NCBI RefSeq assembly: GCF_003003035.1
Contig: NZ_PVTS01000001.1
Span: 62,001 to 126,000 of the forward strand
DNA: 64,000 bases
From: Marinilabilia salmonicolor
GTDB taxonomy: Bacteria > Bacteroidota > Bacteroidia > Bacteroidales > Marinilabiliaceae
Direction of reading: 5' to 3'
The position numbers were made by a program, and so were the translations under genes. Below, piece by piece: positions 18,544 through 27,722 of this stretch; position 1 is the stretch's first letter; every line of letters begins with the position of its first letter. The notes below the pieces were generated by a model. That model searched no databases, had not been told where the DNA came from, and was given only the letters and a program-made list of their open reading frames with translations.

Positions 18544-18804
18544 ATGAAAAAGGGAATTCATCCGGACAATTATCGCATGGTTGCGTTTAAAGATATGTCC
18601 AACGGCGATACTTTTATCACCCGTTCTACTGTAAACACCCGCGAAAACATCGAGATCGACGGGACTGAATATCCATTGGTGAAACTTGAAATTTCAAGTT
18701 CTTCACATCCGTTTTATACCGGTAAAATGAAGCTTGTGGATACCGCAGGTCGTGTGGATAAATTCCGTAATCGTTACAAGAAACATTACGAAGACAAGAA
18801 GTAA
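18544..18804 (+). CDS. rpmE2: Type B 50S ribosomal protein L31
   Basis: L31 (86 aa) of the large ribosomal subunit. It is the type B form: it starts [10 protein letters not shown], contains FITRSTVN and [10 protein letters not shown], and has no zinc-binding cysteines. Type B L31 often replaces the zinc form under zinc limitation, but in many Bacteroidota it is the only copy. A promoter (18419-18451) and a terminator (18833-18867) bracket it as a single-gene unit. Confidence 0.95.
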   Translation: MKKGIHPDNYRMVAFKDMSNGDTFITRSTVNTRENIEIDGTEYPLVKLEISSSSHPFYTGKMKLVDTAGRVDKFRNRYKKHYEDKK

Positions 18805-18832
18805 TTGCTTGTCTGTTACACAATATTTTGAT

Positions 18833-18867
18833 AAAGCTTCGGTCTGATTCCGAAGCTTTTTTATTTT
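18833..18867 (+). terminator. Intrinsic terminator of rpmE2
   Basis: AAAGCTTCGG (18833-18842) pairs with CCGAAGCTTT (18850-18859) over a 7-nt loop, followed by a T-rich tract. Confidence 0.85.
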
Positions 18868-19309
18868 TACCCTGTTTGTATTCCTTCTTAATTGATTGCA
18901 TGGAGGAGAGTCAGGAGGAGGGGCTGGGGTACACTTCCAGTCACGAAACATTGCAAGGACTATTGCCCTGAGCCTTTCAGGCTTTTTTCTCCCTACCCTG
19001 TCTTGTTAATAAATCGGCAGGAAAATTGTGTCTCTTTGACTGGATGTGTGACGATTTTCCGGTAATGGCTGACAACCTTTCTGAAAAGCATTATCTTTAT
19101 GGGTAAACATGGTTTTGGTACAGGGATTGTTTCTGATGGCTGCATTGTTAATGGATAAATAAGTTTTTTGGAAACAATGGGCCGTTAAATACTACAAATG
19201 CAGGCCGGCTGACAATTTCCGGTTTTTTACCTGACAGAGGTTTTGTTTCTTTGAACGATGACGGCTGTCAATGTGGCACATTTGTTACTGAATAGTGATA
19301 TCAGATATT
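18868..19309. other. Intergenic region between rpmE2 and lon, no gene seen
   Basis: About 440 bp without a convincing reading frame. A small hairpin with a T-run (AGCCTTTCAGGC then TTTTTT, 18971-18988) could be a second terminator or the end of a short transcript. I could not match the GA-rich sequence before it to 6S, SRP, tmRNA or RNase P consensus. No clean TAnnTTTG box precedes lon. Confidence 0.4.
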
Positions 19310-21754
19310 ATGGATAATGATTTTAAAATTTCGATAGATCCGTTTGGGTTAAGTGATAATTCCGAGAATGATTCTGAATTTATTCCCATCATCGGTGATG
19401 ATATGGAGCAGGATAATGACGATCAGCCAATACCGGAGGAGTTACCAATTCTGCCCTTGCGTAACACCATTCTTTTTCCCGGGGTGATTATACCAATTGC
19501 CATCGGAAGGGAGAAATCACATCAGCTTATTAAGGATGTTGAAAAGTCCAAAGGCTATTTTGGTGCTCTTACTCAGATGGATTACAAAATTGATGACCCT
19601 GGAGTTAATGATCTTTACAAAACAGGTACCGTTGCTCGTATTATCAAAATACTGCAGATGCCTGATAATTCTACTTCTGTAATCATTCAGGGTAAAAAAC
19701 GGTTTAAGCTTGAGGAGATGACCGGGGAGGAGCCTTATTTTATGGGGCGCATTAGTGTCCTGGATGATATAGGGCCGGAAGGGGATAAGACACGTGAGTT
19801 TGAAGCGGTGGTCTCTTCGCTCAAGGATTTGTCCCTGAGTCTGATAAAGCAGTCGCCCAATGTGCCTCCGGAAGCCTCTTTTGCCATCAGGAATATTGAA
19901 AGTCCTGCCTTTCTTATCAATTATGTGGCTTCCAGTTCTGACATTCCGGTTAAGGAAAAACAAAAGCTCCTTGAGACACATGATCTGAAGGAGCGCGGAA
20001 TGCGGCTGGTTGAGTATCTGGTTCGTGAAGTTCAGTTGATGGAAATCAAGAACGATATTCAATCGAAGGTAAAGCAGGATATGGATCAGCAGCAGCGTGA
20101 ATACCTGTTGCATCAGCAAATGAAGACCATTCAGGACGAGCTTGGTTCCAGTCCTGTTGAGCAGGAGATTAAGGAGATGGAGAAAACGGCTTCCGATAAA
20201 AAGTGGAATGAGTCCGTGAAGGAGCTGTTTGGTAAAGAACTGGAGAAATTGCGTCGTCTGAATCCTGCTTCGGGAGAATATTCTATCCAGTACAACTATG
20301 TTCAAACACTTCTGGATCTTCCCTGGAATGAATATACCAAAGATAACTTTGATCTGAAAAGAGCCCGCAAAATTCTGAATCGTGATCATTTCGGGCTTGA
20401 AAATGTGAAGGAGCGCATACTGGAGCATTTGGCGGTCCTGAAGTTGAAAGGAGATTTGAAATCCCCTATTCTCTGTCTTTACGGACCTCCAGGAGTGGGC
20501 AAAACTTCTCTTGGCAAATCGGTGGCTGAAGCTCTCGGACGCCAGTATGTCAGAATGTCGCTGGGGGGTGTGCACGATGAGGCTGAAATCAGAGGTCACA
20601 GAAAAACATACATTGGCGCAATGCCGGGCCGGATTATTCAGAATATCAACAAATCAGGATCTTCCAATCCGGTTTTTATCCTTGATGAGATTGATAAAAT
20701 AAGTAACAGTTTCCACGGCGACCCCGGTTCTGCGTTGCTGGAAGTGTTAGATCCTGAGCAAAACAGTACTTTTCATGATAACTTCCTGGAGGTTGATTTC
20801 GACCTTTCCAAGGTGATGTTTATTGCAACCGCCAATACTTTAAATACCATTTCTCCTCCGTTGCTCGACCGTATGGAGTTGATTAATGTGAGCGGTTATG
20901 TGCTGGAGGAAAAGGTAGAGATTGCCCGGCGCCATCTTATTCCCCAGCAATTGGAAAATCATGGTATCCCGAAGGGAACCGTTACACTTCCAAAACGGAC
21001 CATCGGATATATTATTGATCATTATACCCGAGAATCCGGCGTCCGTGATCTGAATAAGACCATTGCCCGGCTGCTTCGCAAGATTGCCTTGAAGCTGGCC
21101 TCTGATGAGGATGTGAAAAAATCAATCGGTGTTTCGGAGGTTAAAGAATTTCTGGGTGTCGAAAAATTCTCGAAAGATACCTGGCAGGATAACCGGTTTG
21201 CAGGTGTGGTTACAGGCCTGGCCTGGACTGCGGCAGGTGGTGAGATCTTGTTTGTGGAAAGCAGTCTGAGTAAAGGCAAGGGAAGGCTTACGCTCACCGG
21301 AAATCTGGGAGAGGTAATGAAGGAATCTGCTATGCTGGCACTCGAATATCTCAAGTCACACGCCCAGGTGCTTGGTCTGGATGAAGATATTTTCGATGAG
21401 CGAAATGTTCATGTTCATGTTCCGGAAGGTGCTATCCCTAAGGACGGACCATCAGCTGGAATTACTATGGTTACCTCTTTGGCATCTTCTTTTACGGGAC
21501 GAAAGGTAAAATCTAGGCTGGCCATGACCGGGGAAATCACCTTACGTGGAAAAGTTTTACCCGTGGGAGGTATTAAGGAGAAAATTCTTGCTGCCCGCAG
21601 GGCTGGTATTCATGAACTTATCCTTTGTAAAGAAAACAGGAAAGATGTGGAGGAGATTAATGCAGAATACATTTCCGAACTGAAATTTAACTATGTGGAT
21701 GATATTCAGGATGTGCTGAATATTGCACTTACAGACGAAAAGGCAGAAGCATAA
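19310..21754 (+). CDS. lon: ATP-dependent Lon protease
   Basis: Lon (814 aa) is a cytoplasmic AAA+ serine protease that degrades misfolded and regulatory proteins. Domains in order: acidic N-terminal extension (1 to about 40), LonN substrate domain ([15 protein letters not shown] near 45), coiled helical linker, AAA+ module with Walker A GPPGVGKT at 392-399 and Walker [10 protein letters not shown], and the C-terminal peptidase with catalytic Ser715 ([10 protein letters not shown]) and Lys756 (GGIKEK). I chose ATG 19310 (MDNDFK) over the in-frame GTG at 19295. It is monocistronic, with a strong terminator at 21782-21817. Confidence 0.95.
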   Translation: MDNDFKISIDPFGLSDNSENDSEFIPIIGDDMEQDNDDQPIPEELPILPLRNTILFPGVIIPIAIGREKSHQLIKDVEKSKGYFGALTQMDYKIDDPGVNDLYKTGTVARIIKILQMPDNSTSVIIQGKKRFKLEEMTGEEPYFMGRISVLDDIGPEGDKTREFEAVVSSLKDLSLSLIKQSPNVPPEASFAIRNIESPAFLINYVASSSDIPVKEKQKLLETHDLKERGMRLVEYLVREVQLMEIKNDIQSKVKQDMDQQQREYLLHQQMKTIQDELGSSPVEQEIKEMEKTASDKKWNESVKELFGKELEKLRRLNPASGEYSIQYNYVQTLLDLPWNEYTKDNFDLKRARKILNRDHFGLENVKERILEHLAVLKLKGDLKSPILCLYGPPGVGKTSLGKSVAEALGRQYVRMSLGGVHDEAEIRGHRKTYIGAMPGRIIQNINKSGSSNPVFILDEIDKISNSFHGDPGSALLEVLDPEQNSTFHDNFLEVDFDLSKVMFIATANTLNTISPPLLDRMELINVSGYVLEEKVEIARRHLIPQQLENHGIPKGTVTLPKRTIGYIIDHYTRESGVRDLNKTIARLLRKIALKLASDEDVKKSIGVSEVKEFLGVEKFSKDTWQDNRFAGVVTGLAWTAAGGEILFVESSLSKGKGRLTLTGNLGEVMKESAMLALEYLKSHAQVLGLDEDIFDERNVHVHVPEGAIPKDGPSAGITMVTSLASSFTGRKVKSRLAMTGEITLRGKVLPVGGIKEKILAARRAGIHELILCKENRKDVEEINAEYISELKFNYVDDIQDVLNIALTDEKAEA

Positions 21755-21781
21755 AAGCTAATGCCGATTGACAGATAACAA

Positions 21782-21817
21782 AAACGCCGGGCTCAGATTT
21801 TTCTGAGTCCGGCGTTT
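21782..21817. terminator. Bidirectional terminator between lon and the ARH-like gene
   Basis: A 16-bp stem (21782-21797 with 21802-21817, one G-U pair) and a 4-nt loop, with T-rich sequence on the plus side and the complementary A-rich sequence on the other. It serves two convergent genes. Confidence 0.85.
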
Positions 21818-21835
21818 GTTGTTTTTGTTTTTATA

Positions 21836-22624
21836 CTAAGCTTCCTGCTCAGAGAATTTTAAATATTTGTCTTCAAACACTGAGAGTATTTCCTGCATCT
21901 CAGGTGTAATGCGTGACAGCGCTCTTTTTGTGATAGACTTGGGTATGTGCTTGAAGTAAGCCTCTGCCAATGCTCCTGCAATGGAAGCAATGGTGTTGCT
22001 CGGACCACCGATTACAATGGCCAGCCTGATGGCTTCTTCATAATCCGATGCTTCCATGAAAGCCGCAAAAGCGGGCTCTACCGGTGATGTCTCGCTGTCA
22101 GGTGTGATTTTTCGTTGTTTCCAGTCTTCCACTTTTAGGGAGAAATCATAGTCGAATGCCTGCCCTATAAATGTTTTTATCTCTTTTTTTGTACCGGCGT
22201 GTTTGCACATATAAATGGTGGTGGCAACGGCTTTGGCTGCCTTGATTCGCTCTGGTATGTTGTGCGTGACACGGGTGCTTTTTTCCGCTTCGCTCAGGGC
22301 CTCTTCCACACTTTGGGCTGCAAAACCTATCGGACTAATGCGGCGGGCTGCTCCTTCACCTTTGCTGATGTATGGGGTTGATTGATCCGAAAGCGCCCAC
22401 TCCAGAAACTTTGGTCGATATCCCGCTCTGGGAAATGCTCTTACCCACTCTTTCAGTGTTTGTTCATAATCCTTTTTATTCAGAATGGAATCTGCGGTGG
22501 CAATGGTTAGAATGGTGTCATCGGTGTATGCAGAGTCGGGCTTAAAAAGCTGAAAATCGGTATCTCCTAAATCGATATTTTTAAATGTTGAACCAATAAT
22601 GTCGCCGATAATTGCACCTTTCAT
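21836..22624 (-). CDS. ADP-ribosylglycohydrolase (DraG/ARH) family protein with altered metal motif
   Basis: A 262-residue all-alpha protein of the ADP-ribosylglycohydrolase family. The first metal motif is intact: GDIIGS near the N-terminus and YTDDT at 33-37. The second motif, normally GGDxDT with two Mg-binding aspartates, reads GGPSNT here (206-211), so both acidic ligands are replaced (Pro208, Asn210). WALSDQSTPY and RRISPIGFA are typical of the bacterial branch. True DraG/ARH enzymes remove ADP-ribose from proteins using two magnesium ions. Loss of one half-site suggests altered chemistry or a binding-only protein. No ADP-ribosyltransferase is nearby. Confidence 0.75.
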   Translation of the reverse strand: MKGAIIGDIIGSTFKNIDLGDTDFQLFKPDSAYTDDTILTIATADSILNKKDYEQTLKEWVRAFPRAGYRPKFLEWALSDQSTPYISKGEGAARRISPIGFAAQSVEEALSEAEKSTRVTHNIPERIKAAKAVATTIYMCKHAGTKKEIKTFIGQAFDYDFSLKVEDWKQRKITPDSETSPVEPAFAAFMEASDYEEAIRLAIVIGGPSNTIASIAGALAEAYFKHIPKSITKRALSRITPEMQEILSVFEDKYLKFSEQEA

Positions 22625-22808
22625 AGTTGTGGATTTGGAAAAAACGTGAACAAAATGAGTCGGCTAATATGATAAGTTTTCATTAAATATCAAACTTTTC
22701 GGATTATAATAATGTTCCGTGGAAGAGAAAAAAGACATTAAGATTTTCATTTTGTCGAAAGACCATATAATTTTTCTTATTTTTAAATGTTGTAAGGCAA
22801 ATTCTGAT

Positions 22809-23912
22809 ATGAAGCAGTTTTTTAAGTATTTATTTCTGACACTGGCCATCTTTGGAGGCTTTTTTCTCTTGTGGTATTTTAGCTCCATTGTGCTGTTTGT
22901 TAGTGTTGGTGCCATCTTGTCGTTGGTTACACGCCCTATTTTTGATGTTTTTCACAGGGTCAAAGTCTGGCGGATTACCATCGGAAAGAGTGGGGCTGCT
23001 TTGTTAACAGTTCTGTCATTGTGGGTAATCATTGTTTTATTCTTTCGTTTTACGGTTCCTCTTTTGGCTTCTGAAATTCAGTTCTTTTCCAATGTCGATA
23101 TTCCCTCTGCGCTTCAGAAAGCCGGAGGTTTACTTACCAATACTTTGGCGCCGCTAAGAGGCTCGGAGGTTGGTCGTGCTTTGATGCAAAGTTTTGAGGA
23201 TCAGTTTGAAGCGGCCCTTTTGGCCTTCCTGGATTTTGAGCAGGTTCGCCAGTTCTTTACTTCCATTGCAGGCTTTTTTGGCGGGGTTTTTATTGCTGCC
23301 TTCTCCATCTCTTTTATTACTTTCTTTTTCCTGAAAGAGGAGGGCCTGCTGATAAGTGGCATCTTACTGTTTATTCCTCAAAAGCATGAAGCCGGAATCA
23401 GACATGCATTGATTTCCATAAGGTATTTGTTGAGACGCTATTTTCTTGGCATTCTTATTCAGACTACCCTGATGGGAACTATTGTGACGCTCGGTTTTTC
23501 TTTGCTGGGAGTAGGTTTCAGCCATGCAGTCATTATTGGGATCTTCAGTGGATTGATGAATATCATCCCTTATTTGGGGCCGCTTATCGGGGCAATTTTC
23601 GGAATCAGTGTCGGAACGTTGGTATTTCTGCAACTACCGATGGAAATAACTTACCTCTCTTTTCTGGGTGGAATGCTGGTGATTTATGTTACGGTTCAGC
23701 TTATGGATAACGTGGTTTTTCAGCCCCTTATTTTCTCCAACAGCGTAAAAGCTCATCCGCTGGAGATTTTCATTGTGATTTTGGCAGCCGGATATCTTTC
23801 CGGAATTCTGGGGATGTTTCTGGCAATCCCGGTTTATACCATCATCAGGGTTATAGCCAGAGAATTTTTTGATAAATATGAGTTGGTGCAAAAATTGACT
23901 GATCGGATGTAG
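22809..23912 (+). CDS. AI-2E family transporter (PerM/TqsA-like permease)
   Basis: A 367-residue inner-membrane protein with about eight hydrophobic segments, in the typical order: two at the N-terminus, one near 65-85, a soluble segment about 90-135 with amphipathic helices, then five more. GLMNIIPYLGPLIGAI and QLMDNVVFQPLIFSNSVKAHPLEIF are signatures of the AI-2E/UPF0118 family. Members export varied substrates; some act as sodium/proton antiporters, and AI-2 transport should not be assumed. I chose ATG 22809 because the upstream frame to the GTG at 22719 encodes a segment not conserved in the family. Confidence 0.82.
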   Translation: MKQFFKYLFLTLAIFGGFFLLWYFSSIVLFVSVGAILSLVTRPIFDVFHRVKVWRITIGKSGAALLTVLSLWVIIVLFFRFTVPLLASEIQFFSNVDIPSALQKAGGLLTNTLAPLRGSEVGRALMQSFEDQFEAALLAFLDFEQVRQFFTSIAGFFGGVFIAAFSISFITFFFLKEEGLLISGILLFIPQKHEAGIRHALISIRYLLRRYFLGILIQTTLMGTIVTLGFSLLGVGFSHAVIIGIFSGLMNIIPYLGPLIGAIFGISVGTLVFLQLPMEITYLSFLGGMLVIYVTVQLMDNVVFQPLIFSNSVKAHPLEIFIVILAAGYLSGILGMFLAIPVYTIIRVIAREFFDKYELVQKLTDRM

Positions 23913-23920
23913 TCGGAAAA

Positions 23921-24526
23921 TCAGGGTGTTTCTTTTTCGCTCAATGCCTCCTCTATTTTAATTCTCCGGCCGTCTCTTATGGCTGTAATATAGGAGTCTT
24001 TGATTCCGATTTTTTTGATGGCCTCTTTAAACGCGAGGGCTTTCTCATAGCCGGTAAAGAGCCCCAATGTAAATTGGTTTATATTTTCCGATTTGTACTG
24101 ATGCAACGAGAGCATATTGTCTTTGTATTCATCGAGGTTCTGTCCCGAATATGCACCAATCTGGACACTGAAGAGAATCCCGTTTTCATTCAGATTCAAC
24201 TTGATGGTGTCTGATGCCGGAGAGATGATGTTTAGTCCTTTAGGGACTGGCGGGATGGCATTCTGAGTGGCGATTTCTTCTTTTGCTGCCGGAGTCTTAA
24301 TATTTGCCTGATTTTTCTTTTCTGAGTTCTGAAGGATAAAAACACCAATTAGGGATAAAACCAGCAGCGCAAGGGTGGAGATAAGCGCAATGGTTACTTT
24401 CTTGATTTTCTCCGATTGATGAGCGGTCAGTGATTTCAGCCGTTCCACTTCCGACTCAAGTGCTTCCCGCCGTGTTTTTTCTTTCCATTTTTTTAATTCA
24501 AGTTCATTCCGGGTAACTGGATCCAT
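23921..24526 (-). CDS. Single-pass membrane protein with C-terminal SPOR domain
   Basis: A 201-residue protein with an N-terminal charged coiled coil (about 8-42), one transmembrane helix (about 43-66), a linker of about 50 residues, and a SPOR-like domain at about 117-195 (GILFSVQIGAYSG followed by FTLGLFTGYEKALAFKEAIK). SPOR domains bind denuded glycan strands of peptidoglycan, so the protein is probably an inner-membrane protein with a periplasmic peptidoglycan-binding end, perhaps at division sites. It converges on the AI-2E-family gene with an 8-bp gap. Confidence 0.7.
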   Translation of the reverse strand: MDPVTRNELELKKWKEKTRREALESEVERLKSLTAHQSEKIKKVTIALISTLALLVLSLIGVFILQNSEKKNQANIKTPAAKEEIATQNAIPPVPKGLNIISPASDTIKLNLNENGILFSVQIGAYSGQNLDEYKDNMLSLHQYKSENINQFTLGLFTGYEKALAFKEAIKKIGIKDSYITAIRDGRRIKIEEALSEKETP

Positions 24527-24587
24527 GGTCTCTTTTTTTGGTCTTGGATAAATTCTTTTGTGGTGTAAATGTGATTGTTGCTTTCAA

Positions 24588-25211
24588 TCAGGTTACAAGG
24601 TATCCTCCTTTTAGTAGTATTTCATTTATTGAAGGATAGGTCTTGCCTGCAAAGTCTTTGATCTCGTTTTTCGGAATCCATTTTATTTCGCTGATGTTCT
24701 CTTCCTGCTGAGGAACCGGCGTTTCATTTCCGTGATAAATCATTTCAAACCATTTGGTCTCTTTCAGAATGGATTGTTGATTGATTTGATAGATGTGAAA
24801 AGAGGAGCCAATTTTTCCCGTTATCTCAGGGCCTCCAATGCCACATTCCTCCTCGACTTCGCGTACAGCGGCCATTTCAAATGTTTCCTCTTTTTCGACC
24901 TTCCCTTTTGGCAAATCAAGACGTCCCAGTCTGGTCATCCCCAGAAAGTGGGTTTGCTCACTATTCCAAACCAGCCCTCCGGCAGCAAGCAGGTTTTTGT
25001 AACAATTGCGAAATCGTTGCAACAAGTCGCGTTTGTTGTGGTGATAGATAACTGCTTCTTTTCTTTCGGGAGTGTTTTCAAAATCAAACAAGAATTTTTT
25101 AAGTTCTCCGTCACTCCCCAGTTTGTGAATACCAAGAACGTCATCTGTTATCGCCAAATCAATATTGTCGGTTAGTATTACAACTCTATCTTTGAAAAAT
25201 ATCTTGTACAT
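24588..25211 (-). CDS. NUDIX hydrolase
   Basis: A 207-residue hydrolase with a complete Nudix box at residues 103-125 (G-x5-E-x7-REVEEECGI), which binds the divalent metal for cleaving nucleoside diphosphates linked to X. The N-terminal about 90 residues, starting MYKIFFKDRVVILTD, form the extra domain seen in the homologues that sit beside pyrE in Bacteroidota. The frame is open to 25325, but ATG 25211 is the start that matches this family. Only 7 bp separate the start codon from that of divergent pyrE, and the pyrE promoter lies within this coding region. The substrate is unknown. Confidence 0.8.
   Translation of the reverse strand: MYKIFFKDRVVILTDNIDLAITDDVLGIHKLGSDGELKKFLFDFENTPERKEAVIYHHNKRDLLQRFRNCYKNLLAAGGLVWNSEQTHFLGMTRLGRLDLPKGKVEKEETFEMAAVREVEEECGIGGPEITGKIGSSFHIYQINQQSILKETKWFEMIYHGNETPVPQQEENISEIKWIPKNEIKDFAGKTYPSINEILLKGGYLVT
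25167..25196 (+). promoter_or_regulatory. pyrE: Putative pyrE promoter inside the NUDIX gene
   Basis: TTG at 25167-25169, 19 bp spacer, TATCTTTG at 25189-25196. This matches the Bacteroidetes consensus, with an expected transcript start about 16 nt before the pyrE ATG. A second -7-like box, TACATTTG, is at 25207-25214 but lacks a -33 element. Confidence 0.6.
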
Positions 25212-25218
25212 TTGCGGT

Positions 25219-25851
25219 ATGAAAAATTTACAGGAAAATATAGCCAGGCAGCTATTGCAAATAAAAGCAATAAAACTGCAACCTGCAAACCCCTTTTCAT
25301 GGGCATCGGGGTGGACATCGCCCATCTATTGCGACAACCGTAAAACGCTCTCTTATCCGGAGGTGCGTGATTTTATTAAAATTCAGTTTGCCCGCAGAGT
25401 GCTGGAAATCTGGCCCGAAGTGGATGTGATTGCCGGAGTGGCTACCGGAGCCATTGCTCAGGGAGCGTTGGTTGCCGATCTGATTGGCAAACCATTTGTT
25501 TATGTGCGGTCCAGTCCTAAAGGGCATGGGCTGGAAAACCTGATTGAAGGTGATTTGAAACCCGGACAGAAAGTGGTCGTTATCGAAGACCTGATTTCTA
25601 CGGGAGGGAGCAGTCTGAAGGCCGTTGAAGCATTGAGAAACAACGGTGCTGAAGTGCTGGGAATGCTGGCCATTTTCTCTTATGGTTTTAAGGTGGCAGA
25701 GGATAACTTTGCAGAAGCCTCCGTGAAATATGAAACGCTTAGTGATTACCAGGCTTTGCTTCGGGTTGCTGTTGAAACAGGATACGTCTCTTCCGACGAA
25801 TTGAGTACCTTGTCGCAATGGAGAGAGGATCCTGCCAATTGGAAGAAATAA
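25219..25851 (+). CDS. pyrE: Orotate phosphoribosyltransferase
   Basis: PyrE (210 aa) makes OMP from orotate and PRPP in pyrimidine synthesis. The PRPP-binding motif VVVIEDLISTGGSS is near 120, FVYVRSSPKGHG holds the catalytic loop lysine region, and NPFSWASGWTSPIYCDNR is the N-terminal orotate-side motif. Length is normal. The start is ATG 25219, since the frame upstream lies in the promoter. The SRPBCC gene follows after 6 bp in an apparent two-gene unit. Confidence 0.95.
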   Translation: MKNLQENIARQLLQIKAIKLQPANPFSWASGWTSPIYCDNRKTLSYPEVRDFIKIQFARRVLEIWPEVDVIAGVATGAIAQGALVADLIGKPFVYVRSSPKGHGLENLIEGDLKPGQKVVVIEDLISTGGSSLKAVEALRNNGAEVLGMLAIFSYGFKVAEDNFAEASVKYETLSDYQALLRVAVETGYVSSDELSTLSQWREDPANWKK

Positions 25852-25857
25852 GCTGCT

Positions 25858-26262
25858 ATGACAAGATTTGAAAGCCAAATAAAAACCATTCCGCATCCTG
25901 CATCGAAAGTGTATGGCAAGTTGTCTGATTTTGACAATTTCGCCGAAGTTATTCCACGGGATAAGATAAAAAACTGGGAGAGTCTTGGCGACTCCTGCCG
26001 TTTTGAAGTGGATGGAGTAGGACAAGTGGGGCTTAAAATTGTGGATCGCGAAGAGAATAAAACGATAAAATATACCGCAGACGGGAAAGTGCCGTTTACT
26101 TTTTTTCTCTGGATTCAGCTTAAGGAAGTTGTGGAAGGGGAAAGTAAATTGAAAATCACCCTGGATGCCGATATGAATCCAATGATTAAAATGGTGGCCA
26201 AAGGGCCGATAGAGAAGTTTATCGGAATGCTGGCAGATGGTATTGCCGGACACGATTATTAA
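25858..26262 (+). CDS. SRPBCC (START-like) family protein
   Basis: A 134-residue protein with the helix-grip fold pattern of the SRPBCC/polyketide cyclase superfamily: KTIPHPASKVYGKLSDFDNF at the N-terminus, alternating strands in the middle, and a long C-terminal helix (MIKMVAKGPIEKFIGMLADG). These proteins bind hydrophobic ligands; no ligand can be inferred. It sits between pyrE and birA, as in many Bacteroidota, and overlaps the convergent birA by 4 bp. Confidence 0.75.
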   Translation: MTRFESQIKTIPHPASKVYGKLSDFDNFAEVIPRDKIKNWESLGDSCRFEVDGVGQVGLKIVDREENKTIKYTADGKVPFTFFLWIQLKEVVEGESKLKITLDADMNPMIKMVAKGPIEKFIGMLADGIAGHDY

Positions 26263-26999
26263 AGAACGTGAGCTACCTCTTTAAAGGCGTAACCCGTCAC
26301 AGAGCCATCCTCACGTTTTAAAAACAGATGTCCGGCCGGTCCGATGCTTTGAAATTCAGCTTTGAATATTCCGGTTTTATCCCTGTAAAGATGGCTTCCA
26401 CTTTTTCGGTATAGGTGCTCCGTGTAATCCCGGTCAATTTTCTGATGTTTTTTGTCCATAATCCTGTCATAGTAACCAGAGATGGTTTCATGCAGGGTGC
26501 TGAAAATGGTCAGTAAATCAGTTTCTTTACCTGTAATGTTTTTTATGGAGACCGGATTGGGCAAATAATCGGGGAAGTTTTCCTGATTGATGTTCAGTCC
26601 TATGCCAACGATGCATTGGTCAATGGTTTGGCCACTCAGGGTGTTTTCAATTAGTATTCCACCAAGTTTTTTGTCCCCGATATAGATGTCGTTTGGCCAT
26701 TTTATGGTAGTGTTGATGTTGAATTTTTTCAGGGTTTTTACAATGGCTGCACTAACTGCCTTTGAAATGATGAACTGTTCGGATGCTTTTATTTCATAAG
26801 GATAGAGAATCATTGAAAATGTCAGGTTTTTGCCAGATTCTGTTTCCCATCTGTTCCCTGGTTGGCCTTTCCCCTCTGTCTGATTGTTGGTTATGACCAC
26901 CGAACATTCCGGCAATTTGCGTTGTTTCAATAACTCTTTCAGGTAGGTGCTGGTAGAGGTTGTTTTTGCAGGCTGTATTATTTCCGGTGTTTCTTGCAT
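26259..26999 (-). CDS. birA: Biotin-[acetyl-CoA-carboxylase] ligase
   Basis: BirA (246 aa) activates biotin to biotinyl-AMP and attaches it to carrier proteins. The ligase core motifs are present: GKGQPGNRWETESGKNLTFS (biotin loop, GRGRxxR/GNRW type), IKWPNDIY and GGILIEN. There is no N-terminal helix-turn-helix, so it is the monofunctional type without repressor function. A -7-like box (TATTTTTG, minus strand, 27061-27068) lies about 60 bp upstream. It is divergent from rsfS. Confidence 0.92.
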   Translation of the reverse strand: MQETPEIIQPAKTTSTSTYLKELLKQRKLPECSVVITNNQTEGKGQPGNRWETESGKNLTFSMILYPYEIKASEQFIISKAVSAAIVKTLKKFNINTTIKWPNDIYIGDKKLGGILIENTLSGQTIDQCIVGIGLNINQENFPDYLPNPVSIKNITGKETDLLTIFSTLHETISGYYDRIMDKKHQKIDRDYTEHLYRKSGSHLYRDKTGIFKAEFQSIGPAGHLFLKREDGSVTGYAFKEVAHVL

Positions 27000-27092
27000 A
27001 GTTGGTTTTTCAGATTATCTAAAAAGAGGTCATTTTGGCAGACCCTGTTGCCGGGAGCAACAAAAATAGGTATATATGTTCTTTTAAAATGT

Positions 27093-27100
27093 TATCTTTG
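27093..27100 (+). promoter_or_regulatory. rsfS: Putative -7 box of rsfS
   Basis: TATCTTTG, 122 bp before the rsfS ATG; no TTG at the usual spacing. Moderate support only. Confidence 0.35.
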
Positions 27101-27222
27101 AGCACAAATTTAATTGTGGCATTGTTTTTTCAATAGGTTTGTGGCAATGACCATGTAAATAGTAGAAAATGTAAAATATCCGGGGTGTTATTTCCGGAAA
27201 TTTAATTGAAAAGGTTTTTTGA

Positions 27223-27603
27223 ATGGGCGAAAACATTTCTGAAGTTGTCTCAACTGAAAAGTTAGTAGAAGCAGTTATCAACGGGATACAGGAGAAGAAA
27301 GGATCGAAAATAACTGTGTTGGATTTGCGCAACATAGAGAATATGATTGCTGAGTTTTTCGTAATCTGTGAAGGGGAAAGTAACGTACATGTGGATGCTG
27401 TATCCGATTCCGTAGAAGAAATTGTAAGACGTGATGCCGGCGAAAAACCTCTGCATGTGGAAGGAAAACAAAACGCCGAGTGGGTGTTGATTGATTATAT
27501 GAATGTGGTGGTACATGTTTTTCAAAAACAGGTACGAAATTACTACAGCCTTGAGGACCTATGGGCCGATGCGGGTCGTAAGGACATCGAGGATCTTTTT
27601 TAA
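27223..27603 (+). CDS. rsfS: Ribosomal silencing factor RsfS
   Basis: RsfS (126 aa, formerly YbeB/Iojap) binds L14 of the 50S subunit and blocks subunit joining under starvation. Family patterns are clear: VLDLRNIENMIAEFFVICEG, then HVEGKQNAEWVLIDYMNVVVHVF, and a C-terminal YYSLEDLWADA. Length is normal. It is followed by ftsH after 119 bp that contain a small CAGGGA/TCCCTG hairpin (27651-27667). Confidence 0.93.
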   Translation: MGENISEVVSTEKLVEAVINGIQEKKGSKITVLDLRNIENMIAEFFVICEGESNVHVDAVSDSVEEIVRRDAGEKPLHVEGKQNAEWVLIDYMNVVVHVFQKQVRNYYSLEDLWADAGRKDIEDLF

Positions 27604-27722
27604 TCTTAATTATTTATGATTGAATTGAGTAATTGATTAGGATTTGCTTTCAGGGATCTTTTCCCTGTGGAAAAAATGAATAAAATGATTTTTATACGAA
27701 CAGACAATAGCTATACTATTAT

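Noticed and set aside
18895-18990. Possible small RNA after rpmE2
   Set aside because: The GA-rich sequence ends in a small hairpin and T-run, but matches no 6S, SRP, tmRNA or RNase P signature, so I kept it only as an intergenic note.
19517-20599. 360-codon minus-strand frame opposite lon
   Set aside because: It is antisense to the conserved Lon AAA+ region; its translation has no recognisable domain and its length is a side effect of codon bias.
26454-26464. Short TTGTCCATAAT match to the repeat terminus inside birA
   Set aside because: Only about 9 bp match and no second terminus is nearby; it is coding sequence conserved in frame.
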